Shown here: positions 37,201 through 46,873 of the stretch, in pieces | How positions within the stretch are numbered: the stretch's first letter is position 1 | Layout: each line of letters starts with the position of its first letter | Assembly (NCBI GenBank): GCA_036971715.1 | Contig: JAVHJL010000003.1 | Span: 4,526,001-4,590,000 of the forward strand | Origin: Arthrobotrys musiformis | Lineage: Eukaryota; Ascomycota; Orbiliomycetes; Orbiliales; Orbiliaceae | Direction: 5' to 3' | DNA: 64,000 nucleotides | Notes under the pieces: model-generated | Database searches by the model: none | What the model was told of the DNA's origin: nothing | The model's input: only the letters and a program-made list of their open reading frames with translations | Made by a program: the position numbers and the translations under genes

Positions 37201-37702
37201 GGTGACTATGTGTATACACATTGCATCCCCACAGCACACTGCCGTTAATTATATGCAAGAATACTACCAAACCTTCGTCCCTAACAAACCACCATCTTTC
37301 TTCAGGCCTCTTCCAAAGACCCCTGCGGAACTGAAGAAAGTTAACGAAGAATTTGTCATTTCCTCCCTTCCGTTCGTTCCTCCAACCCTTAGCATCTTTC
37401 ATCCGTTGAAGAATACGGTTGGTATCGGGAATGTATGGTTGCTAGCCGCGCATTTACCACACTTGCTTAGCGAGGAGGTCCACGCACCATTGAGTATGAC
37501 CGCGTACGCCGATACGGCAGTGCGGGTTGAAAAACTATCGGGCTCGAAGGTATCCATCAAGGCAGCCGAGGATTTCAGAAATGATATCAGCGCGTTGAAG
37601 ACTTTCTTTGATGAAACCTCTAAAGGGATGACAACTCAAGTTACGAAACACGGTTACGACGTTATGAACCCCGATAAAATGGCGGTGTCGATTTTGATTT
37701 AG
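34224..37702 (+). CDS. lipoxygenase with N-terminal six-bladed fucolectin-like propeller, 1082 aa
   Basis: The model is join(34224..34280,34344..34648,34733..35647,35731..37702), 1082 aa; all joins keep the frame. Residues ~19-330 show six repeats like AAL/FleA fucose lectins, starting near V19, V64, R121, I172, V232 and V282 (VKLYLQQ..EILE; VRLFFLDE..VVQE; FRLYHAGDEGYIQ; IRTFYRN; VMLFVVED; VHVFTSEE). Most sugar-contacting Arg/Glu pairs look degenerate; repeat 2 keeps both. A KKPEPKPTE linker follows. The lipoxygenase domain spans ~430-1082, with FPLDIMKQRYKW, the DWHRHEISTH core, SPQHTAVN and a terminal Ile. The predicted metal ligands are H739, H744, H928, N932 and I1082. LOX enzymes dioxygenate polyunsaturated fatty acids to hydroperoxides. 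The terminal Ile is the usual carboxylate ligand of LOX; iron versus manganese cannot be told. There is no signal peptide, so it is probably cytosolic, unlike secreted fungal Mn-LOX. Confidence 0.85.
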
Positions 37703-38064
37703 GGTACGGGTTTATGTCTGCTTGTGGTATTTTGCGACGAACGAGACCAGGTAGTTAGTCTGTATTGAACAGGTTTTGGATAGTAAAATAGGATACTTGA
37801 TCAATTGAATTTAGTTTTCTTCATATCTGGAAACCACCGCCTGTCTAGCATGCGCAACTTAAACTGAACGGGAAAAAAAGATACGGATCCGCTAGATGTA
37901 TACACTTGTAATCGAGGAACACGTTTTGGATAGGGCGATGTATTGGCTCGATAGTTATGAGTACTTTGGTATCTTGGTATAAGAGAAGCTACATGTATTT
38001 ACAAGGGGTGGCACGAGGGCTAGTACAAAATCAAAGCAAAGAAGGGTATAAAAGAGTGGTTTAA
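37703..38064. other. intergenic between convergent genes
   Basis: Short AT-rich 3' flanks of the lectin-lipoxygenase and the alpha/beta hydrolase. Nothing else is seen. Confidence 0.6.
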
Positions 38065-39138
38065 TTATATAGTAGAGTTCTTCTTCGAAAATTCTTCCAC
38101 TTCCTCCGCTGGAACTACCTCTTCGATCGCCTGTCTAAACCTCGCACCCATAGTAAAATGAGTATCATCGAACTCCGTTAGTGTTGAGTTTGGCAACCGT
38201 TCTGCCATCCACCGAATCATTTCGATTGGCGCATTGATGTCCCTCTTCCCGTGATATATCCTAACTGGATATTGCACGTCCTCGAACTCAAACCCCCAAC
38301 TTAGACCTGTCAACAATTTTATCTCATGAATAAACCCTTGCGTACCCTGACGGAACGATTCGTTCCATACCAAAGCCAACAACCTCTCACGTCGTTGATC
38401 AGTTGTAAGCTCGTCATCACGAAGGTATCCCAATTCATCTTCGGGCGCCGGAGTTTCCCTCTCCGCTTTCTTTTTCCGCTCATTTTCGAGAAGCGCATCA
38501 AACTTCTTAGTCACCCACTGCGTCCGTAGAACCCAATTCACAATCCCTGCCATCCCATTCGCCAAAACTCTAAACGTCGTCGGTGAGACCCTAGCAAGCC
38601 ACTCCGGCAACCGCGCCCACCACTGCATATACTTCCTCCCAGCCTTCCACGGCGGCCCACCAGCGAACACGCAAACACCCGCCATCATCTCCGGTGGCAG
38701 AAACCTGGCGCATGCAACGGCATAAGGTCCTCCACCGCTGGCCCCCATGATGGAAAACCGCTCGATACCTTTCCCTTTGGCGAACGCCAAAACGTCGGAT
38801 GGGTAATCGCTTATTTTTCTTCCAGGTTGAAAGGTTGAGATCCCGAGACCGGGACGTTCGAGGGAGTAGACTCTTATGCGCATGTTGTGGGCTAGACGGT
38901 CTAGTGGGTAGGCTTCTATTCGGGATGATGGGAAGCCATGGAAGACGAAGAACGGGAATCCATTCGGATGGCCGTACTCGGCGAAACCGAGGGTTCTGCC
39001 ATCGGGGAGGATGAATTTTTGGGATTCAGAGACGGTGAAAGTTGGGTGTGCTGGTGTGGATGTGGTGGTACTGGCGGAGAGGGCGCGGGATAGTAGAGGG
39101 GTCGTCGGTGTTGCCCGGAGGCGCGTGGCGGCTTGCAT
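38065..39138 (-). CDS. alpha/beta hydrolase, 357 aa, single exon
   Basis: An intronless 357-aa frame with an ATG at 39138. Residues ~45-340 form an alpha/beta-hydrolase fold: oxyanion region VFHGFPSSR, nucleophile elbow GASGGG with S134, and the likely acid and base D300 (YHGKRDINAP) and H327 (DDTHFTMG). An insertion of ~80 residues (~165-250), partly Lys/Glu-rich, forms the lid. The first ~30 residues are Arg/Ser/Thr/Ala-rich with no acidic residue and could be a mitochondrial targeting sequence. The substrate cannot be read; esterase, lipase or haloperoxidase-like relatives are all possible. It is convergent with the lipoxygenase gene, but nothing shows that they work together. Confidence 0.85.
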   Translation of the reverse strand: MQAATRLRATPTTPLLSRALSASTTTSTPAHPTFTVSESQKFILPDGRTLGFAEYGHPNGFPFFVFHGFPSSRIEAYPLDRLAHNMRIRVYSLERPGLGISTFQPGRKISDYPSDVLAFAKGKGIERFSIMGASGGGPYAVACARFLPPEMMAGVCVFAGGPPWKAGRKYMQWWARLPEWLARVSPTTFRVLANGMAGIVNWVLRTQWVTKKFDALLENERKKKAERETPAPEDELGYLRDDELTTDQRRERLLALVWNESFRQGTQGFIHEIKLLTGLSWGFEFEDVQYPVRIYHGKRDINAPIEMIRWMAERLPNSTLTEFDDTHFTMGARFRQAIEEVVPAEEVEEFSKKNSTI

Positions 39139-40314
39139 GATCGCTATCCCGATTCGCGCGACAAAAAATAAGTAAAAACAAAAAATGGAGAAACTAGTGA
39201 TCCAAGATACTTGAGGCTCTTCGGAATGCTGCTTGGGTAGTTAAGAGCCTCCGTCTGGGCGCATTTCGGAGGGTATATATAGCTTGAAGTTCCGCAGGCC
39301 GCGGCGCCCGTTCCGACGGGGAAATGGACGATTTCCGATTCTGGGGTGTGGGTTACACGAGGCGAGGCCTAATTTGGACGACATGCGACAGCCAGCTGCG
39401 AGTGACTACCAGCTGCGCCAGGCGGTGAAGCCGGTCAGTACGTAGTACGGGCAGTGCTGGAACAGTAGTCCTTGTGTCCCGTTGCATCGGATGCCTCTTT
39501 GTATACTCGTCTTACTCTTTATGGACGACAATGGTCAGGATATATACAGATGACGTATCGACACTTCTCCGACTGCCTATCCCGCTCGCTCGAAGTCGTA
39601 ATCTCGTATTGCCAGGTTCCAACAAAATGTTGTGTTGAAGTTATAATTAAATTGTCATTTAGTGTTATAATTTGAGAGCCCGAGATTGCATTATAATATT
39701 ATCTACACCGGCTCTTGTGTATAAAGTGGCCGGGACGTTCGGTTCGTCTTCTGACCTGGGTCCGTTCTTCCGTTGAAATGTCACTTTTTTTAGTATCGCT
39801 ATACCGCCATCGGTTGTGTTCTGTGTAGTTACAATTATTGATGTATTTGTGAACTTCGTGTCGTCTGGCACCGCAAGACCAATGTATTTTATAATTTTAG
39901 TGGTCATCGATTCACAGAAGTATTCTTCGTTGTGTGATCTGTGCATAGGATCTTCTTGAAGGTTAGGACCTCCGCCCTGGTGATCTGGGTGCGGGGAGAT
40001 CGGAACGTCAATCTGCAAAAGACCCGGAATTATATATCCACCCAGGTGAATTTAAGAACTAGAATGTATACTCAAATATATCACCAATATCGCGACTTCT
40101 TCAATTACCTCTGCATTAGATAATCCTTCCGAAATATACCCTTCCACCCCGTATTTTCTTCTTTTGTCTTCTAGTTTTCTTTCCTAATTAATTTCAGTTT
40201 TTTGATTCAGTTTTGAGGCCTCCAATCTCTCACAGTGCGAAAAGTAAGTGCCGCTGCCTGGAACGCGCAACTCCATCGCAGTCTGAAAAGCTCAATACCC
40301 TGGTGCGAGGCGAC
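39139..40314. other. intergenic, no supported gene
   Basis: Divergent promoter region between the hydrolase and the first orphan paralogue. Frames of up to ~117 codons (39665-40018, minus) have no recognisable pattern. The coding frame of the next gene extends upstream of its first ATG to ~40213, so a non-ATG or spliced upstream start is possible. Confidence 0.45.
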
Positions 40315-41851
40315 ATGGCATACCTGGGAGATCCCAGATATAGAGAATGTCGCAAGAGGGCGAACCCCGATGAGTGCAGATGCCAGTTCACTCGGCAGCC
40401 TCGGTGGATCACAATAAACGAACACGAGCTGGAGCCTATTGATGATAGCAGGTATTCAGGACCGTAAGCCATGCCCCAAACTCCCAAACCTTTAACTAAG
40501 CTAGCTAATAACCGTTATGAATGTCAATGTTGCGCCTTACATTCTAACGTTTTGGCTTCAATACAGATTCACGGCACATTTAGCTACGGGATCGTTGTTC
40601 AAATTCAACGTCATTCTCCAACTTCCCATAACGCTGGTCGACCATGCATTTTATATGAATACTCTTTATAATACACGAGACATACCGTGGCCTTCCGGTG
40701 TGCTCCTATCTTTTCAACCAGTATACAAGGGCACCCACACGGTATCTTGTATCCTCCCAACGGACAGCGCATTCCCACAACATGAAATAAAAGATAAGAC
40801 CGTTAGATTCCCCCGCGTCGACCCCAATTCGAATCCGGCAGAGCTGAAATGTTACGGGCTTGCATCTTTGATGTTTGTCTTATATGGCACCCCTCTACAT
40901 GTCCGCTGTCTCCTGGTTTCCGGTCTAAAGGCTCTCCAAACTTACCGTGGTATGGTCCCGAGCCCTATTGTCTTTGACGGGAGGTTGTTCAATGGCACGC
41001 AGATACCCTTCGTTGTCAAATATGACATTTCGAAACCGAAGCTTTGTTCCGACCCCCAGCGCTACGAGTTCAACTTGAAACCTCAGTTGGACAATTCGAA
41101 CGATGAAATGACGGTCTGTGTCGCGTGCGTGCCTGTTCTTTCTCGGGATGCGGGCCTGCATGGTGAAATTCGGGAAGTGGGATCCTTGCTCGGGATCTCA
41201 TACGGCCCCGACTGTCGCCTCAACAAATCCGTACTACTGGATAACAGATCGATTGACGGCCCAGTTGTGAAAATCTTACAGATCGGAAGGATCTTGCTCT
41301 CAGAACTCAGGAGGTTCTACGAGTGTTCCGGGGTCATCGTCGGGAAAGTAGTCTTCAGGAGCAACCTCGCTCATTTCCCGTTTCTCCAATCCTTCGTAGA
41401 TCAACGGACCCAGCGGATCCAAAGCGGAAATCCTCACCCCTGGAATATATACTACGATGACATCTTCCATATGTTCGACAATAAGATCGTGGGGTTTGCC
41501 GAGGTAGACTACCAAGACGCAAGCCAGCGGGAGCAGTGGATGAGACTCACTGGCGTACTGGAGGAAATGTGTCAGGACACCAATATTCTCCGGCGCTTTA
41601 AACACATGGAACAACTACTCCACCCTTTTTACAACACTACGGTAGTGGAGGCTGGGAGTTCATGGGAAGAAGCAGACGCCAAACGGTCCTATCGAGAGTT
41701 CAGAAAGAAAGAGTACCTCCGTGGTTACTGCCATCGAAGACGATATGAAATTATCGAAGCGCAAGTGGAATGTTCCCATTGTCTCCCAAGAGGAATTAGC
41801 ATTTTCGGGATGTGCAAGTGCGGATTGCCGCTGGCTGGACCCGGGAATTGA
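40315..41851 (+). CDS. orphan paralogue A, 477 aa, 2 exons
   Basis: The model is join(40315..40463,40567..41851), 477 aa. The intron starts GTAAGC and ends ATACAG. The first exon ends with WITINEHELEPIDD, aligning with VIVENEIEPMD of the neighbouring paralogue, and the intron lies at the same codon and phase in both. Shared blocks follow: PFTAHLATG/PFTGYLPTS at the start of exon 2, a VLYG..CLLV block, VFDGRLFNG/ILDARLFNG, and ISYGPDCRLNKS/VFFSPNSQFNTS. The C-terminus holds CSHC...CKCG, a possible zinc site. There is no signal peptide or transmembrane helix. I do not recognise the family. It lies in tandem, same strand, 556 bp before paralogue B. The first exon could begin further upstream. 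Confidence 0.7.
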
Positions 41852-42407
41852 GGGGGGGCACGCCGCTTTTGTCTTCTGCGGGGAGCTGCCAGGTCACAAG
41901 AGCATTTAGAGCTGTGGAATTATGGTATGCTATCTTCACGAGGTTGGAAACTGACCAGGGATTTAGCGATCAAGCGGTCATTGTACAATTATATTGCTGG
42001 CCGGTTGCCTTGAGCTAGCGCTAGCCACAGAATCATGGCTAAAGGTGCCCTTGGATACGGGGTCCACCAGTATACAAAGTTACGAAGTTACGGAAAGCGT
42101 GAAGTTCTCTTTGCACTCCCCGCATGTATTAATAGCCATCCACGCTGTATTCTCCTTGTTATATAAGTCTCCTCCCTTTCCCTCCTCTGATCATCTCTCT
42201 TCTTCCTTCACACAACCACTAATAATCTCTATCCTTATTCCACCTCCTCGCCTTCTTCTTCTTCTCACTCTTTCCGTCATACCAAATCATCATAACCTAC
42301 ATCATAAGTTCTTCATCTTAGCACGTTCTATCGATCTCAGCCTCTCCAAACAGCCTTCCAACCTTTAGTGAGCTTATTTGTCCGTCTAGGCTCTCGGAAT
42401 ATTCACA
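41852..42407. other. spacer between tandem paralogues
   Basis: A 556-bp promoter region for paralogue B, ending in a CT-rich stretch (about 42165-42265) typical of fungal promoters and 5' UTRs. No gene is supported. Confidence 0.6.
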
Positions 42408-43985
42408 ATGGCTCCACCCCGCGGGCTGGTCATTGTTGAGAATGAGATTGAGCCAATGGATCTCACTGTCTGCTCATTCCCGTAAGTAGACACAATCCCC
42501 ATAACTATTATTCACGATGTTCCCTTCTGCTATCCGATCTTCCTAGAGTCAAGCTGGAAGCCAACCAGAACTAACGCCGGAACTCCTACTAAAATCTTTA
42601 GCTTCACGGGATACCTACCCACGAGTAAGGAGATAAAGTTCTGCTGCGTCAAGCAGCTTCCAATGCCAATTTTGGATCTTAATTTCTTCAGACAAAATCT
42701 ATTAGGGAGAAAGAGTGTCCCGTGGACAGCGAACTGGACTCTTTCCTTCCCTGAATGGAGATCGCCAGAAGGCTCTTGTATTTTCCCCATGACAAAAGAC
42801 AAATCCTACAACAAAGATGACGGAGAAGCCTTCATGTTCCGTTCCGTTGTCGGAAACGACGTCAGAATACATGCTTTTGGAATTGTCACGCTTCCTGTGG
42901 TTCTCTATGGCGTCGCTCTTTCCATTCAGTGTTTATTGGTCGACAGGATGTACTTTATACCTCTCGCTCGCGAGATTGAAGTCCCTTTGATTCTGGATGC
43001 TCGCCTATTCAATGGGAGAAGACTCCCCTTGAAACTTACGATCTTTAAGCCGGCTTTCGTCGTGAAGCGGGGGAAACCTGATCTTTGCTTGGTCTGGAGT
43101 AACAGTCCTGAGAAGCTGACCAACATTATTTGCATCAGCGTTGTGGGAGCATGCGTTGAATACGGAGAGCATCTGGAGGAGGAAATGCAGATGATCCGGG
43201 AGACCTACCTCGAAGAAGAGGAAGAATTTGATCCATCTGACCCTGAGTATCATGAACCGGACAGACCGAAATTCTACGAAAAGCTCATGGGTCAAAGCTT
43301 CTCCGGTGCGGGCGTGTTCTTTTCCCCCAACTCCCAGTTCAACACTTCGAGACGTCTCGATGACGACGTTAACACCCCGGAGCGTGCTCAACTTCAAGCC
43401 GCTATAGAGGGTATGAAGTGCTTGAGGAATTTGACGAGGTTTACTGGATACAACTTCCGTACCGCCGTCATCCTCACTGAGTCATCGTACGTCTGCCGAG
43501 CCACGAAAGACCCCGGTACGGTTCTCGAATGGGCGATGCGAGGATGGAAAACGGAAAGCGGGGAGGATATCGAGAACAAAGATCTTTGGCAAGACTATCT
43601 TAAGAATGTCGATCCATATCATCGTATCGATTGGCAGATGTGTGAGAGGAACTCTCGTGCCCCCGCTGCGGTACTCGCCCGCAGGGCTGCTTTGGAAAAC
43701 ATCTTGCTCGCCGAGGGCCCAGATGACGAACGTAATGAGAGGGAGCGTAATCTCCCATCTCAGTTCTTTGAGGTCCGGGATGATCAGGCGGGCCCCCTTT
43801 ACGACGACTTCTTGAATATCTCGGCTGAAGAAACTACGTCCAGGATTAGTGCCGTGGTCTTCGAAGCTGGCGTCTGTGCTGAAGACCTGCCCAAGGGCTT
43901 CTACATCATGGTGGACTGTGGGCAATGCAGAAAGGTTCATTCACATATTGATCGACAATGCCCAGCGTTTAAGACTTCCGCGTAG
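42408..43985 (+). CDS. orphan paralogue B, 485 aa, 2 exons
   Basis: The model is join(42408..42481,42602..43985), 485 aa. The intron starts GTAAGT and ends CTTTAG, in phase 2 at the same site as in paralogue A. It starts MAPPRGLVIVENEIEP. It shares with A the PFTG, VLYG..CLLV, ARLFNG and FNTS blocks, but has a longer acidic insertion (EEEEEFDPSDPEY) and a more divergent C-terminal third. The C-terminus has CGQCRKVHSHIDRQC, a possible CxxC/CxC metal site. There is no signal peptide or transmembrane segment. Function is unknown. Synteny and common intron position show that the two genes arose by tandem duplication and then diverged strongly. Confidence 0.75.
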
Positions 43986-44805
43986 TTGGGAGTTAGGATG
44001 GAGTGGTCTCTAGTCTTGAGCTCTTTGCATTATCCTCCTATCGGCTAGGATGTCGATCTATTGCCTAGCCTGAGCTATTAGATGCCCTTCTCTTTTCCCT
44101 CTACGGTTCCCCGCCCTATTTCTCCATTTACGTCGTTTCTCGATTTTTCGGTCTATTTCCTTCTCAGCGCCCACCCCATACACCGCAAGGCCAAAAAATC
44201 CTATGAGGTCTTACACAAGGGTGGGCCTAACAAGCAGGTCCTATTAAATTCCGGATATCTTGTGGAGAACTGGAATACCGCCCCTCTGGCGACGAGACAA
44301 ACCGCCCCTCCCCTTTATCAACCCTTCTCCTCTGTCCCTTCACACAACCCACCCTTCTCTGGTCTTGCACCCAGCCCCCTGCAGGTGCTCAACCCTTTGC
44401 GGTGCTTGGTACGGTCCGAGAGAACTCCCTTTTCGTCACTCAACGTTTATCCAAAAGAATGGCGTCGCCGATAATATCATGTACTTAACGTTTAAAAATG
44501 CAACATGTTGTGTAAAAAAAAGCACTGGAACCGGAATTACCGAAAGATCATTCACGGTCTCTAATGTCCACAGATCATAGTAGTATCTAAACTACACGTA
44601 ATAATATAGTAGTAAACAAAGAAAAGGGAAGAAAAATAGGAATATGAGAATGATAATGATGACAACGACAAGAGTTATCACAACAAAGGAAAGCGAGAGT
44701 AAGCTTCAACAATCCGCAACCTTTTCCTTCTAACAATATATGTATCTTTGTCTCATTAAATTCTGTACTTTTTTGATTTCTTTTTCTTAGATTTGTTTGA
44801 TTGAT
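43986..44805. other. intergenic between convergent genes
   Basis: 3' flanks of paralogue B and lysyl-tRNA synthetase. A 130-codon frame at 44082 is Pro/Ser-rich from a pyrimidine-rich sequence and is not supported as a gene. Confidence 0.5.
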
Positions 44806-46873
44806 TTACTTGCCGGGAGCTTGTAGCTCGCCTACGGCATCGGCTTGTTGTGGCTTGATACCCACGACCTCGGATGCGAACTTCTTGTCCTGTCCGTCGT
44901 CCTTCATGAATGCTGTAATATTTCGTTAGTACCCATATGCATTTCAGGGCGTGGGAGAAAGGAAACTTACGGAAAGCCAAGACCTCCTTGATGCTGTAAT
45001 GATCGGTCAAGAACATAACCATACGATCAATACCCATACCCCACCCACCGGTCGGGGGCAGACCGTATTCCAAACTCGTGCAGAAGTTCTCATCGATCAA
45101 CTGTGCTTCGTCATCACCCTGGTCCTTCTGTCTGGCCTGTTCTTCGAATCTCAGTCTCTGGTCGAAGGGGTCGTTCAACTCGGTATATGCGTTCACGATC
45201 TCCTTCTTGCAAACGAAGGCTTCGAATCTCTCGCACAGACCTGGTATCGATCTGTGGTACTTGGCGAGTGGGGACATCATCTGTGGGTGTCCTGTGATGA
45301 AGGTGGGGTTGACGCAAGTCTCCTCGATGAACTCGCCGACGAGCTTATCCAGCATTCTGGCGTTGGTAAGTGGGGGTGTGCATTCGATCTTAAGCTCCTT
45401 GAGCAGGTCCTTCAAGAACTCGTTGGTCTCGGTGGTGTGTAATTGGTCACCGGCTGGGAACTTCTTGCCGGTAGCCTTCTCGAGCTCGGTCATCATGTCG
45501 ACTCTTCGCCATGGCTTCTCCCAGTTTACGTCGTAGATTTCTCCGGATTGGGTGTGGAACTTGGTGGTGTACCCTCCGGTGACGTACTTGACGAGCCCGG
45601 AGACGAGTTCTTCGGTCATATCCATGACATCGTTGACGTCGGCGTAGGCCATATAGAATTCGCAGGTGGTGAATTCGGGGTTGTGGGTTAGATCGATACC
45701 TTCGTTTCTGAATTGTCTGCCGATTTCGTATACACGCTCTAGACCACCGACGACCAACATCTTGAGGTATAACTCCGGAGCTACACGCATGAAGAGGTTC
45801 ATGTCGAGTTCGTTGTGGTGGGTGATGAAGGGCTTGGCAGTAGCACCACCGGCGATGGCGTTCATCATTGGTGTCTCGACTTCTACGAACTCACGCTCGT
45901 CGAAGTACTTGCGGATGTAGCTGACCATCTTGGAACGGGTGATGAAGGTCTCACGGGTACGTTGGTTCATGATCAAGTCGAGGTATCGTTGACGGTAACG
46001 GGTCTCCTGGTCCTTGAGACCGAAGTGCTCGGTTGGAAGCATGTGGAGCGAAGGCGACAAGAGGGTGATCTCTCGGACGAAGATCGAAAGTTCACCAGCG
46101 GCACCGTCCTTGGCACCCTTGGGGTTTGTATAACCTGGGAAACCGACGATACCGACGATATCACCACGACGGAGGTACTCATGTTGAGCTGCGAATTCGG
46201 GCCCCTGGGCATTTGCAGCAGAAGCGACAGCCTGGATTCTATGGCCGTTTGCTCGGATTTCGTAGAATCTAAGCTTATCTCCGAAGGAACGGTAGGCGTA
46301 TATACGGCCGGCGACGGCGACGGAGACGTCTGGTCTTTCCTCACCGGGCTTGAGGTCGCTGTGCTTGGAGACGAAGTCGGGGATGGTGTCCTTGACATGG
46401 AACTTGTGTGGGTATGGGTTTGGGTTCTTGGTTGTTCGGAGTTGGTTGATTGTGCGAGATCGGAGCTCGAAGTATTGCTGTTTTTCCATATATCGGGTTA
46501 GAGTAAGGCCAATGGGAGTATATCGGCTTTTACTATGAGTAGACACATACGTTCGGTGTTAACTCAGCCTCCTCGGCGCTCTTGTCAACTAAGCCAGCCT
46601 TCTTCTTTGGTGGTTCAGCAGCACCGCTAGCCTTCTTCTCAGCATCCTGTTGAGACGAGTATCGTGTGAGCGATTGTCCAATGGCTAGCTTATATTCAGA
46701 TCGGACAAGAAGATAAATACCTTCTTACGCTTGGCCTCTTCCTTTTCCCTCTGCTTGAGTCTCTTCTTGAGTTCGGACTTGGAGATCATTTCACCGGTGA
46801 CCTCGTCGAGGTGAAGGTTGGCGACAGCCTCCGTTGGTGGGGCAGATGGCCCCGCAGTGCTAGAATCTGCCAT
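44806..46873 (-). CDS. KRS1: cytosolic lysyl-tRNA synthetase, class II, 620 aa
   Basis: The model is complement(join(44806..44912,44971..46477,46551..46646,46721..46873)), 620 aa. It charges tRNA-Lys with lysine in the cytosol. The N-terminal ~80 residues are a Lys-rich helical extension (SKSELKKRLKQREKEEAKRKK) that typically aids tRNA binding. An OB-fold anticodon-binding domain follows (VSVAVAGRIYAYR), then the class II catalytic core: motif 1 region (REFVEVETPMM), motif 2 (FRNEGIDLTHNPEF) and motif 3 (GGWGMGIDRMVMFL). The C-terminus reads IKEVLAFPFMK after the last join, the usual end of eukaryotic LysRS. Introns have GTATTT, GTATGT and GTAAGT donors, and the last has a GTACTAACG branch. 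There is no mitochondrial presequence, so the cytosolic form is expected. Length matches the family. Confidence 0.95.

Noticed and set aside
44082..44474. 130-codon frame after paralogue B
   Set aside because: Pyrimidine-rich sequence giving Pro/Ser/Phe bias; no splice or family support.
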